The position numbers and the translations under genes are program-made. Positions 51,401 through 61,305 of a stretch of DNA of 64,000 bases are shown here, in pieces; the first letter of the stretch is position 1; the number at the start of each line of letters is the position of its first letter. Source of the stretch: Ferrovibrio sp036381655 (lineage in GTDB: Bacteria > Pseudomonadota > Alphaproteobacteria > Ferrovibrionales > Ferrovibrionaceae); contig NZ_DASVCJ010000023.1 of NCBI RefSeq assembly GCF_036381655.1, positions 1-64,000 on the forward strand, read 5' to 3'. Below the pieces are notes generated by a model, which worked only from the letters and a program-made list of their open reading frames with translations, was not told where the DNA came from and did no database searches.

Positions 51401-52238
51401 TGCCGGGTTCGCCGTTTTCCACCACGGCGACGTGGAACTGGCGCGGCAGGCAGAGAAAGGCGAAGCCGGACAGCATGGTCATCGCGATCCAGTTGGTGCC
51501 GAAGCCGCTTTGCAGCCTGGCGGCCAGGTCCGGCGCGGCCCGGACGCGGTCGAACAGGTCTATGCCGGAATCGAACAGGCCGTAGATGACGAACAATCCG
51601 ACCGCAACGAAGGCGGCGAGCTTGACGATCGACTCGAAGGCGATCGCCAGCATCATGCCGCGGTTCTGTTCGGTTGCCTGCACATGGCGCACGCCGAACA
51701 GGATGGTGAACAGCCCCATGATGCCGGCGACAAACATTGCCGTGTCGCGCCAGGGCGGCGGCAGGCTGGTCTGCAGCAATTGCGCCATGTCGCTGCCGAC
51801 CAGAACCTCGAAGGTGACGCTGACTGCCTGCATCTGCAGGGCGATATACGGCAGCACGCCGATCACGGCGATCAACGTCACCAGCACGGCGATGGCGCGG
51901 CTTTTGCCGTAGCGCGAGCCGATGAAATCGGCGATCGAGGTCACGTTCTGCCGCTTGGCGACGGCGATCATCTTCGCCATCACCGGATAGCCCGCGGTGA
52001 TCGCCAGCACCGGGCCGATATAGATCAAAATGAAGTCCGGGCCCGACAGGGCCGCGCGGCCGACCGAGCCGTAGAAGGTCCAGGAGGTGCAGTAGATCGC
52101 CAGCGACAGCGCATAGATGGTGGCGCCGCTGCGGCCTCGATACCAGCGCGGCGCCAGCTTGTCGCCCAGATGGGCAATGGCGAAGAGCAGCCCAAGATAG
52201 CCGAGCGATAGAAGCAGGATGGCGCTGCCCTGCAGCAT
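48414..52238 (-). CDS. Hybrid sensor kinase with SLC5 transporter-like sensor domain (CrbS-like)
   Basis: A 1274-residue membrane kinase. Residues 1 to about 520 form a sodium-solute symporter-like module with about 13 hydrophobic segments (it starts MLQGSAILLLSLGYLGLLFA). PAS domains follow at about 600-880. The histidine kinase has the phospho-His H910 in AASHDLLQPLHAA, the N-box NFVANAIRYARS and DNGPGIPEDKRQ. A C-terminal receiver has D1196 in IILADFHLEE. This order matches CrbS/CbrA-like kinases that sense acetate or other metabolites. The LuxR regulator gene is adjacent, and matB is just beyond mtgA. Confidence 0.85.
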   Translation of the reverse strand: MLQGSAILLLSLGYLGLLFAIAHLGDKLAPRWYRGRSGATIYALSLAIYCTSWTFYGSVGRAALSGPDFILIYIGPVLAITAGYPVMAKMIAVAKRQNVTSIADFIGSRYGKSRAIAVLVTLIAVIGVLPYIALQMQAVSVTFEVLVGSDMAQLLQTSLPPPWRDTAMFVAGIMGLFTILFGVRHVQATEQNRGMMLAIAFESIVKLAAFVAVGLFVIYGLFDSGIDLFDRVRAAPDLAARLQSGFGTNWIAMTMLSGFAFLCLPRQFHVAVVENGEPGSLKAARWLFPTYLIAINLFVVPIAAAGLLLMERSTDPDLFVITLPLVSDQVALSVFAFIGGLSSATSMVIVACMALSIMVSNELVTPFLLRSRAGGSGEVGQIVLNVRRAAVVLILVAAYIYHGWIAGYLPLASIGMISFCAVANFAPPMLLGLYWRKAHRHGVIAGLIAGFSVWVYALLLPSIAGAAASRTMTAPLAGLLPPPINGFDPILQGFAASLLVNVVLLIAVSLIARPRSRDIEQAVIFTSGGDSLPAASIDVGSTDPRIEEWRALASRFIGPERADRAFAGRHMSAAEAMAFTEHLLGGAIGAASARIVMASAQHKNLLSPRAARAMLGEASEAIRHNFDLLRTTLDHVSQGIGVFDRERRLAAWNDRFFDLLGLPIARAEVGMLLEALAGEAAPDLISLLASSASGSRIHEQRRPDGRVIEIRIDPMPDGGVVATATDISDRVRTAEALRDSERTIRIYTDNVPVLIAYIDRDERYRFTNMPFRKALGLPEGQIDGRSISELIPADRYLRLKPHIDAALAGQRQNFEIEFPTNDAKIAVAQGTYIPHIDEQGHVLGFFLLYQDITERRRADAALRAAYEGLERRVAERTAELQLAVQELEQSRAEAEAANLGKTRFLAAASHDLLQPLHAARLFTAALAEREPDNPLVSKIDHGLGAVEALLDALLDISKLDAGAVKPEIRPVALGPLLESLAAAFAPLAARRGVALKVVPTTATVSTDPAMLRRVLQNFVANAIRYARSDRHDRRVLVGCRRRGDTLRIDVCDNGPGIPEDKRQIIFQEFARLEPGGDAAERGLGLGLAIVERISRKLGSPIGLRSEPGRGSVFSITVPRAAVEPAQPAAPPPMPAYIAGSLTGSFVLCIENEAGVREAMTTLLEGWSCQVTAVDAIKAARQAVAAAGRSPDIILADFHLEEQAPDGLEAVAQLRQDWGQRIPAILITADRSQDLRRRAAAMGVDILHKPVKPAALRALISQRRRPAGALAETGD

Positions 52239-52354
52239 GGATCGTTTTCTCCCCGTTCTTCTGAGTAAAGCCGCTCCGCCAGTTACTGTCCACAGGCTTC
52301 CTGCGCCGCCCCTGAAAGGTTGCTTTGCCGGCCGGTTAAGGCTTTTCTGCCGTC

Positions 52355-53035
52355 ATGAGACTGCTGCTCCGCCTTGTGAAGGCCGTCCTGATCGTTCTGC
52401 TCGCCTTCTGGCTTGGCGGGCTGCTGCTGTTCCGCTTCGTCGATCCTCCGCTGACGCCCTTGATGGTCATCCGCGGCATCGAGCGGGGCGGCCTGATCCG
52501 CTATCGCCCGGTTGCGCTGAACCGGATCGCGCCGGCGCTGGCGCATGCCGTGATCGCCGCCGAGGACAGCCGTTTCTGCTTTCATCACGGCATCGATATC
52601 GGCGCGGTGCAGGACGCGATCGACGATTACGAGGAGACCGGCCGGCTACGCGGTGCCAGCACGATCACCATGCAGGTGGCGCGCAACCTGTTTCTGTGGC
52701 CGGGCGGCGGCTTCCTGCGCAAGGGCCTCGAGGCGCCGCTGGCCCTGGCGCTCGACGCCCTCTGGCCGAAGCGGCGCATCATCGAGACCTATCTCAACGT
52801 CGCCGAGACGGGCGACGGCCTGTTCGGCGCCGAGGCGGCGGCGCAGGCGCATTTCCGCACCAGCGCGGCGCGGCTCGATCCGGCGCAGGCCAGCCGCATC
52901 GCCGCGGTGCTGCCCAATCCGCGGCGCTGGAACGCGGCCCGGCCGACCGCCTATATCGAGCGGCGCAGCGCCATCATCCGCGCCCGCATGCAGCGGCTGA
53001 GCCGCGATCAGATCCGTTGCCTTTCCGGCCCGTAA
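52355..53035 (+). CDS. mtgA: Monofunctional peptidoglycan transglycosylase
   Basis: A 226-residue membrane-anchored GT51 enzyme that polymerises glycan strands from lipid II. One N-terminal helix spans about residues 7-27. The catalytic glutamate is E70 in AAEDSRFCFHHGID. GASTITMQVARNLFLWPG and KRRIIETYLNVAETGDGLFGAEAAA complete the GT51 motifs. No transpeptidase domain is present, as expected. Confidence 0.93.
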   Translation: MRLLLRLVKAVLIVLLAFWLGGLLLFRFVDPPLTPLMVIRGIERGGLIRYRPVALNRIAPALAHAVIAAEDSRFCFHHGIDIGAVQDAIDDYEETGRLRGASTITMQVARNLFLWPGGGFLRKGLEAPLALALDALWPKRRIIETYLNVAETGDGLFGAEAAAQAHFRTSAARLDPAQASRIAAVLPNPRRWNAARPTAYIERRSAIIRARMQRLSRDQIRCLSGP

Positions 53036-53112
53036 CCGGCCCCTAGGCCTTGCGCCCGGCGCCCCCTTTCGCTGTTAATAGCCAATCCGCCATTCCAACA
53101 TATTCATTTGCC

Positions 53113-54630
53113 ATGTCCGACAATCTCTACACGCTGATCCGCTCCCGCATCCAAGACCCGGCCAAGACCTTCATCGAAACCGGCGAGGGCCGTGTCTTTT
53201 CGTATGCCGACACATTCGCCTTGGCGCAGCGCTTCGCCAATGCGCTGGTGGCCCTGGGCGTTCAGCCGGGCGATCGCGTGGCCGTGCAGGTCGACAAATC
53301 GCCCGAGGCGCTGATCCTCTATCTCGGCGTGATCGCCGCCGGGGCGATCTACCTGCCGCTCAATGTCGGCTACACCCTGGCCGAGCTGGAATATTTCATC
53401 GGCGATGCCGAGCCGCGCGTCGTGGTCTGCCGCCCCAGCGTGGAGAAGGATCTGGCGCCGCTGGCGCAGAAGCTCGGCGTCGCGCATTGCCTCACGCTCG
53501 GCAGCAAGGGCGAGGGCAGCCTGATGGACAAGGCCAATGCGGCCTCGCCGGATTTCCAGGCCGTGGCGCGCCAGGCCGACGATCTTGCCGCGATCCTCTA
53601 TACTTCCGGCACCACCGGGCGCTCGAAAGGCGCGATGCTCAGCCACCGCAACCTGTCGTCCAATGCGCTGACCCTGGTGGATTACTGGCGTTTCACCAGG
53701 GACGACGTGCTGCTGCATGCGTTGCCGATTTTCCATACGCATGGCTTGTTCGTTGCCAGCAACATCATCCTGCTGGCCGGCGCCGCGATGATCTTCCTGC
53801 CCAAGTTCGACGCCGAGGAGGTGCTGAAGCAGCTTCCGCGCGTAACCTCGATGATGGGCGTGCCGACCTTCTACGTGCGCCTGCTGCAATCGCCGGACCT
53901 GACCCGGGATCTGGTCAAGCATGTGCGCCTGTTCGTCTCCGGCTCGGCGCCGCTGCTGGCCGATACGCATAAGGAATGGGAGGCCCGCACCGGCCACCGC
54001 ATCCTCGAGCGCTACGGCATGACCGAAACGAACATGAACACCTCCAACCCCTATGACGGCGATCGCGTCGCCGGCACGGTGGGCTTCCCGCTGCCGGGCG
54101 TGTCGCTGCGCATCGCCGATCCGGAAAGCGGCAAGATCCTCGCCCAGGGCGAGATCGGCATGATCGAGGTGAAGGGCCCGAACGTGTTCCAGGGCTATTG
54201 GCGCATGCCGGAGAAGACGGCGGCCGAATTCCGGCCGGACGGCTTCTTCATCACCGGCGATCTCGGCAAGATCGACGAGCGCGGCTACGTGCATATCGTC
54301 GGCCGCGGCAAGGACCTGATCATCTCCGGCGGCTACAACGTCTATCCGAAGGAGGTCGAGACCGAGATCGACGCGCTGCCCGGCGTGATCGAATCCGCCG
54401 TCATCGGCGTGCAGCATCCCGATTTCGGCGAGGGCGTCACCGCCGTCATCGTCAAGCAGAAGGACGCTTCGCTCGACGAGGCCGCCGTGCTCAAGGCGCT
54501 GGATGGAAGGCTGGCCAAGTTCAAGCTGCCCAAGCGGGTCTTCTTCCACGACGATCTGCCGCGCAACACCATGGGCAAGGTGCAGAAGAACCTGCTGCGC
54601 GAGCAGTACAAGGATCTCTACAAGCGCTGA
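53113..54630 (+). CDS. matB: Malonyl-CoA synthetase or related acyl-CoA ligase
   Basis: A 505-residue adenylate-forming enzyme. The P-loop is LYTSGTTGRSKGAML. YGMTETNMNTSNPYDG is the substrate-side loop characteristic of MatB-like ligases, and DLGKIDERGYVHIVGRGKDLIISGGYNVYPKEVE includes the hinge and the A8/A10 motifs. The catalytic Lys lies in NTMGKVQKNLL. It makes malonyl-CoA from malonate, or acts on a similar short acid. ATG 53113. Confidence 0.85.
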   Translation: MSDNLYTLIRSRIQDPAKTFIETGEGRVFSYADTFALAQRFANALVALGVQPGDRVAVQVDKSPEALILYLGVIAAGAIYLPLNVGYTLAELEYFIGDAEPRVVVCRPSVEKDLAPLAQKLGVAHCLTLGSKGEGSLMDKANAASPDFQAVARQADDLAAILYTSGTTGRSKGAMLSHRNLSSNALTLVDYWRFTRDDVLLHALPIFHTHGLFVASNIILLAGAAMIFLPKFDAEEVLKQLPRVTSMMGVPTFYVRLLQSPDLTRDLVKHVRLFVSGSAPLLADTHKEWEARTGHRILERYGMTETNMNTSNPYDGDRVAGTVGFPLPGVSLRIADPESGKILAQGEIGMIEVKGPNVFQGYWRMPEKTAAEFRPDGFFITGDLGKIDERGYVHIVGRGKDLIISGGYNVYPKEVETEIDALPGVIESAVIGVQHPDFGEGVTAVIVKQKDASLDEAAVLKALDGRLAKFKLPKRVFFHDDLPRNTMGKVQKNLLREQYKDLYKR

Positions 54631-54714
54631 GCCGGAAAACCCGCCGCGGTCTGCTGCCGGGCTCTGCCCGCGGCGGGCGGCGGCAGATCGTTGCGGGCCG
54701 CCTTTCCCCATGGC

Positions 54715-54814
54715 GAGCCGTTCTGTACCGTTCGGGGCGGCTCGCAACCATTTTGAACCGTTCTGAACCGGTTTGGCCCATTCCGAGCCGTTTTGAACCA
54801 TTTTGGCTTATTCG
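54715..54814 (+). repeat. Ten-copy, exactly 10-bp periodic repeat
   Basis: Ten consecutive 10-base units, consensus GAACCGTTTT, run without a slip from 54715 to 54814. Examples are GAGCCGTTCT (54715), GAACCGTTCT (54755), GAGCCGTTTT (54785) and GAACCATTTT (54795). The units vary at several positions while the period stays exact. The surrounding spacer, 54631-54970, between matB and the convergent GNAT gene, holds nothing else I can support. Confidence 0.85.
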
Positions 54815-54970
54815 GCCTTTAGCGCGGCTTATTCCGGCTTTTAATTTTCATACTGCTGTAGGCACCCCTCAGGCCTGCCTCCACACGCACAGGGGCGGCA
54901 AGCCTTCATTTGCGCAAGCGGATTGACGATGAACGACAGCGGCGAAACTCACTAGAACATAGAGCGAACA

Positions 54971-55414
54971 TCATTCGTCGTCAAGACTGCGCCGCCAGTA
55001 GATCGCGCCGTTGGTGCACCAGGGCTTGGCCGGCACATAGGTACGGTAGCCGCAGGAGATCAGCGTGTTGGACGAGGCCGGGTTGCTCGGCACCGTATCG
55101 GTCAGCATCCAGTGCCAGCCGAGCGTGCGCGCCTTGCGTTCGCGCACCCGGATCAGCCGTTTCTGCAAACCGTTGCCGCGATGGCTGGGCGTGATGCCCG
55201 AGCGGCAGAGATAGCCGGTCTGGGCGAAGCGCGAGGAGGGCCACAGGCCGGCGAAGCCGATGGGCCGGCCGTTGTCGCCGTTCCAGGCCAGCCACCACCA
55301 GCCGCCATCGGTGCGGATCGGCACTTCGCCAGGGAAGGCGATCAGATGCAGCCGCGCGATCTGCGCGGCAATAGCGGGATCGCAGCCGTCAACCTCGCGG
55401 ATGCGGTAGTCCAT
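54971..55414 (-). CDS. GNAT-family N-acetyltransferase
   Basis: A 147-residue GNAT protein. The acetyl-CoA binding segment is RSGITPSHRGNGLQKRLIRVRERKARTLG, with the R-x-x-G-x-G/A pattern as RGNGLQ. WMLTDTVPSNPASSNTLISCGY is the later conserved part. The substrate is unknown. ATG 55414 follows AGGAGGTGCC. It stands alone beyond the 10-bp repeat. Confidence 0.82.
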   Translation of the reverse strand: MDYRIREVDGCDPAIAAQIARLHLIAFPGEVPIRTDGGWWWLAWNGDNGRPIGFAGLWPSSRFAQTGYLCRSGITPSHRGNGLQKRLIRVRERKARTLGWHWMLTDTVPSNPASSNTLISCGYRTYVPAKPWCTNGAIYWRRSLDDE

Positions 55415-55724
55415 GGCACCTCCTGCGACCGGCCATTGGCATCTGGGCGACCGGCAAGACACGGCGCGGATTTTGCGCTTTTCGGAACGCCGCCCGGGCC
55501 GGGCCGGCCAGGACGGTGAGAGCGAAACGGCGGAGCCGGCCGGGCGGTTCCGGAGCCGCCTGCAGGGAGGCTGTGACATCACGTAGCGGCTTGACGCTGA
55601 CCAATCGTCAGGATCAGCCGATGGTAGTTTTGACTGGATGGCGCTACTCGCCGCGCCTGCTTTCGCCCGCTCGCGCCCGTTTTCGCCTGGCGGGCCGGCT
55701 ATGCTGCCGGCGCGTGCGCCCGCT
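55415..55724. other. Spacer without a supported gene
   Basis: These 310 bases lie between the GNAT start and the end of the FtsH-type gene. Short open frames occur on both strands, but none has a good ribosome site or recognisable protein. The stretch is GC-rich with several short inverted repeats and no convincing promoter. Confidence 0.6.
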
Positions 55725-57578
<1,854 letters not shown>

Positions 57579-57662
57579 GATTGCTCCGCCTGTAAGGATG
57601 CCTCGCGGCTGCCGTTTGCTGGACGGCGATGGCATGCAAGCACGGGCGGCGGAGGTCTTTCA

Positions 57663-57676
57663 TTGACCTTGATCAA
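57663..57676 (-). promoter_or_regulatory. FNR/FixK-type box upstream of the FtsH-type gene
   Basis: TTGAC-CTTG-ATCAA on the plus strand; facing the gene it reads TTGAT-CAAG-GTCAA, with the same half-sites as the ubiTUV box. Its centre is about 91 bases before the protease ATG. It suggests induction or repression with oxygen level. Confidence 0.65.
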
Positions 57677-57740
57677 GCCGCGGATGGCGGCTCATGCCGT
57701 CCGGCAAGCGCCTATGGCTACAGCGAACCCGAATTCGGCA

Positions 57741-58868
57741 TCACTCCTTCGCCGGGCCGATCGTGTCGGCGACCTGGGCGCCGCGCCGGCCGAGCGGCAG
57801 GGGATGGCCGGTGGTGGTATCCCGCGCGGTCTGATGCTCCATCTCGGCGTCCAGTTCGGCGCCCAGCAGCACGACCAGGGCCGAGAGCCACATCCAGGTC
57901 ATGAAGCCGATCACCGCGCCCAGCGAGCCATAGGTCTTGTTGTAGCTGCCGAAATGGGCGGCATACCAGGAGAAGAGGATGGAGACGGCGAGCCAGAGCA
58001 GGGCGGCGACGGCGCTGCCCCAGCTCACCCAGCGCCATTGCGGCCGCTCCCGGCTGGGGCCGTGGCGATAGATGACGGCCAGGGCCGCGGCGATCGCCAC
58101 ATAGAGGATCGGCCAGCGCAGGATCGCGATCAGCCGCTCGCTTTCGCCGCTCACGCCCAGATAAGCCAGGCCGATGGGCAGCAGGATCATCACGGCCAGC
58201 GCGAGCAGCGCGAACAGAACCCCGCCCACGGTGAACACCAGGGCGATGGCGGTGAGCCGGAAGAAGCCGCGCTTCTCTTCTTCGTGATAGACGACGTTCA
58301 AGGCGTCGAACATCGCCTTGGTGCCGGCATTGGCGCTCCACAGCGATGCGGCGAAGCTGATCAGGAAGGTAAGGCCGAGCTGCGGGCGTCCCTGCCTGGC
58401 GACGAAGTTGACCTGATCGCGGATCACCTCCATGCCGCCGCCGGGAACGAGGCCGGCGATGTTGTCGAGATGATCGCTCACCGTGTTGGGGTCGGCGAAG
58501 AAGCCATAGAGCGACACCAGCGCCGCGATGGCGGGAAAGATCGCCAGCAGTCCGTAGAAGGCGATGCCGGCGGCGACGGCGGTGATGCGGTCCTTGCCCA
58601 GGCTGTCCTTGATCCGCCAGAGCACGTCCTTCCAGCCGCGCGGCGCGATCTCGCTCGGCTTTTCGGCCTGCCGGCCGCGGCCGGGCTGATGGATCTCGCG
58701 CAGGCTGGCCGCTTCGGCCGGCCTCGTGCGCCCGGGCGGGCGGGCGGAGGAAGCGGCCGGCTTCTGCCACAGGCCGACGGCGGCCACCGTCAGCGCCAGC
58801 ACCACCGCCCAGGAAAGAGATCGGAGCAGCAATCGGGGCGCTGGGTTGGCGGCGGTCGATCTGCTCAT
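57741..58868 (-). CDS. YihY/BrkB-family membrane protein
   Basis: A 375-residue protein with about seven hydrophobic segments, six of them in residues 130-330 as in YihY/BrkB proteins. IAFYGLLAIFPAIAALVSLYGF, LLWSANAGTKAMFDALNVVYHEEEKRGF-like and ILFSWYAAHFGSYNKTYGSLGAVIGFMTWMW are family segments. The N-terminal 85 residues include an extra helix and are Pro/Ala/Arg rich. The older 'ribonuclease BN' label is incorrect for this family. ATG 58868 follows GGAG; a TTG at 58910 is less likely. Confidence 0.85.
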   Translation of the reverse strand: MSRSTAANPAPRLLLRSLSWAVVLALTVAAVGLWQKPAASSARPPGRTRPAEAASLREIHQPGRGRQAEKPSEIAPRGWKDVLWRIKDSLGKDRITAVAAGIAFYGLLAIFPAIAALVSLYGFFADPNTVSDHLDNIAGLVPGGGMEVIRDQVNFVARQGRPQLGLTFLISFAASLWSANAGTKAMFDALNVVYHEEEKRGFFRLTAIALVFTVGGVLFALLALAVMILLPIGLAYLGVSGESERLIAILRWPILYVAIAAALAVIYRHGPSRERPQWRWVSWGSAVAALLWLAVSILFSWYAAHFGSYNKTYGSLGAVIGFMTWMWLSALVVLLGAELDAEMEHQTARDTTTGHPLPLGRRGAQVADTIGPAKE

Positions 58869-59160
58869 CTCTGCTCCAGTTCCGGGCGCGCGAATATCCG
58901 TCGCTGACAAAACCGGCCATGACCAAGCCGGGTTCCGCGCCGCATTCCTCGCTGCAGTAGAAAGCGGCGGTCCGACAATCGCCGGCGCTTTCGTAATCGC
59001 CCGAATTTGTCACTTGCCCGGCTGCCGATGCGGGCGAAGATTTCCCGCCACCATTCATCTGCATTGCACCGCTGCGGCGGTCGGGCACGGAGAGGTGGCG
59101 TTGCGATAACGGCGCGGATAACGCATGCCGGATACACATGCGCCGCGCATGTGGGAGGAA

Positions 59161-60432
59161 ATGATGATGACCAGGTCAAAGCGTTTCGCCCGGACAATCG
59201 TTGCGGGCAGCGTCCTTCTTGCCGGCGCTGCCCTGTTCGCCGCGGCGGCGCCGGCTGCCGACCTCAAGCATTATGAATCGCAGAAGAAGGACTTCTGGAC
59301 CAACCCGCCGCCGGACTGGTTCCTCGGCGACGAGACCGAGGGCCAGAAGGGCCTGGCGCCGGTGCAGGGCCCGGCCACCGGCCTGTCGGCGGAGGAGATC
59401 ACCGCCAATCTGGAGAAGATCAAGCTGCCGCAGGGCTTCCACATCTCGCTCTATGCCGCCGGCGTGAACAGCGCGCGGCAGATGGCCTGGGGCGACAGGG
59501 GCACGCTGTTCGTCGGCGCCTTCAGCGTCGGCAACGTCTATGCGATCACCGGCCAGGGCGAGAAGAAGGACGTCAAGGTCGTCATCAAGGGCTTGAAGAT
59601 GCCGACCGGCATCGCCTTCCATGACGGCACGCTCTACGTCGCCGATATCGACCGCATCCTGGCCTACGAGCATGCCGAGGACATGCTGGACAAGATGCCC
59701 GACGGCAAGGTGGTCTACGACGACATGCCGTCCTATCCGGCGCATGGCTGGAAGTATCTGACCGTGGACAAGGACGGCTGGCTCTATGTGCCGTTCGGCG
59801 TGCCCTGCAACATCTGCCTGCCGCCGACCAATACCGGCCAGGTCCGCCGCGTCGATCCGAAGACCGGCATGGCGGAACTCGTCGCCATCGGCGTGCGCAA
59901 CAGCGTCGGCGGCGCCGTCGATCCGCGTACGGGCGATTACTGGTTCAGCGAGAATGCGCGCGACTGGCTGGGCGACGACAAGCCGAGCGACAAGCTCAAC
60001 CACGTCTCCCGCATGGGCGTCCATTTCGGCTATCCGTATTGCCATCAGGGCGACATCCCGGACCCGAAATACGCCATGGGGCATGACTGCTCGGAATTCA
60101 CCCCGCCGGTGCTCAAGCTGGGCTACCACGTCGCGCCGCTGGGGATGAAGTTCTATACCGGCGACCAATTCCCCGCGCAGTACAAGAACGGCATCTTCAT
60201 CGCCGAGCATGGCTCGTGGAACCGGCACAAGTTCCAGGGCGCGCGCATCGTGCATGTCGCCGTCGATCCGGACGGCAAGAATGCGAAGGAGGAGGTCTTC
60301 GCATCCGGCTGGCTGCAGGGCGATCGCGAATACACCGGCCGCCCGGCCGATATCCTGCTGGCGCCGGACGGCTCGATGCTGGTGGCCGACGACTGGGCCG
60401 GCGCGGTCTATCAGATTTCGTATCGCCAGTAG
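59161..60432 (+). CDS. Periplasmic PQQ-type sugar (sorbosone-like) dehydrogenase
   Basis: A 423-residue protein with a signal peptide (about residues 1-30, to AAAPAADLK). The rest is a beta-propeller of the sorbosone/glucose dehydrogenase family: LPQGFHISLYAAGVNSARQMAWGDRGTLFVG, GVRNSVGGAVDPRTGDYWFSENARDWLGDDKPSDKLNHV, and IAEHGSWNRHKFQGARIV. These enzymes use PQQ and pass electrons to cytochromes. ATGs at 59161, 59164 and 59167 follow GGAGG; the third has the best spacing. The cytochrome c gene follows after 13 bases. Confidence 0.88.
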   Translation: MMMTRSKRFARTIVAGSVLLAGAALFAAAAPAADLKHYESQKKDFWTNPPPDWFLGDETEGQKGLAPVQGPATGLSAEEITANLEKIKLPQGFHISLYAAGVNSARQMAWGDRGTLFVGAFSVGNVYAITGQGEKKDVKVVIKGLKMPTGIAFHDGTLYVADIDRILAYEHAEDMLDKMPDGKVVYDDMPSYPAHGWKYLTVDKDGWLYVPFGVPCNICLPPTNTGQVRRVDPKTGMAELVAIGVRNSVGGAVDPRTGDYWFSENARDWLGDDKPSDKLNHVSRMGVHFGYPYCHQGDIPDPKYAMGHDCSEFTPPVLKLGYHVAPLGMKFYTGDQFPAQYKNGIFIAEHGSWNRHKFQGARIVHVAVDPDGKNAKEEVFASGWLQGDREYTGRPADILLAPDGSMLVADDWAGAVYQISYRQ

Positions 60433-60445
60433 TGGCGCGCCGGTG

Positions 60446-61045
60446 ATGCTGGGGTATCTGCCGGCCGTCCTTTGCATGGCGGCCATCGGAGTGTTCGGCG
60501 GCATGGTTTCGGCCCATGCCGCCGACTTGCAAGCGGCCAAGCAGAAGGCCGGGGCCTGCGCCGCCTGCCACGGCGCGAACGGCGTCTCGCAGAAGGAGGG
60601 CACGCCCTCGCTGGCCGGTCAGCCCGACCAGTATATCCAGTGGCAGCTCGTCTATTTCCGCAGCGGAGCGCGCAAGAGCGACATCATGGAACCGATCGCC
60701 GCCGATCTGAGCGATGCGGATGTGCGCAATCTCGGCGCCTATTTCGCCAGCCTGGCGCCGGCGCCGGCGGCCGAGGCCGCAGACGGGGACGCCGCCTTGA
60801 GCGAGCGGGGCGCGGAAATCGCCGCCGGCAGCAATTGCGCCAACTGCCATCGCGACGATTTCTCCGGCCAGCAGGCGATGGCACGGCTGGCCGGCCAACG
60901 CGAGGAGTATCTTTTGAAGGCATTGCAGGATTTCAAATCCGGCATGCGCCGCGGCGGTGGGGTCGCCGCCATGGCCAGCGCCGTCTATCCGCTGTCGCAG
61001 GAGGACCTCAGGGCGCTGGCGCATTACCTGGCCAACTACCGCTGA
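60446..61045 (+). CDS. Dihaem cytochrome c (c4-like)
   Basis: A 199-residue periplasmic protein with signal peptide (to about SAHAADL) and two haem sites, CAACH at residues 38-42 and CANCH at 131-135. The two halves are duplicated (SLAGQPDQYIQWQL against RLAGQREEYLLKAL), which is the c4/c553 layout. It is probably the electron acceptor of the dehydrogenase upstream. ATG 60446 is preceded immediately by an in-frame GTG at 60443. Confidence 0.9.
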   Translation: MLGYLPAVLCMAAIGVFGGMVSAHAADLQAAKQKAGACAACHGANGVSQKEGTPSLAGQPDQYIQWQLVYFRSGARKSDIMEPIAADLSDADVRNLGAYFASLAPAPAAEAADGDAALSERGAEIAAGSNCANCHRDDFSGQQAMARLAGQREEYLLKALQDFKSGMRRGGGVAAMASAVYPLSQEDLRALAHYLANYR

Positions 61046-61143
61046 AGCCGCCGGCGGGGTCGGGGCGGCCGCCATTTCCCGCCGAATTTTCCTCGATTGA
61101 ACTTGATAATTAATCGCATCTGTGGTTTTTACTGCCCTCAGTA

Positions 61144-61158
61144 TGCGAATAATTCACA
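61144..61158 (+). promoter_or_regulatory. Candidate Fur box upstream of exbB
   Basis: TGCGAAT-A-ATTCACA follows the 7-1-7 Fur pattern TGATAAT-N-ATTATCA, with the GAATAATTC core and 10 of 14 positions matching. It is about 150 bases upstream of exbB. Iron-dependent repression of TonB energisation genes is normal. Confidence 0.5.
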
Positions 61159-61305
61159 TTTGCAATCGGCAGAGGCTGCCCCCGCAGGGGGCGGCCATGC
61201 GTGCGGCCATGCGTGCGGGCAAAGATTGCGAGGCACCGCATGAGCGGCCGCACCATCAAGGTCCGGTTCCAGGTCCATGAATGGGCCGTCACGACTACGG
61301 GATAG

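Noticed and set aside
50145..52211. Long open frame opposite the sensor kinase gene
   Set aside because: Low-complexity, Asp/Gln/Arg-rich translation with no domains; it is a shadow of the SLC5-like region.
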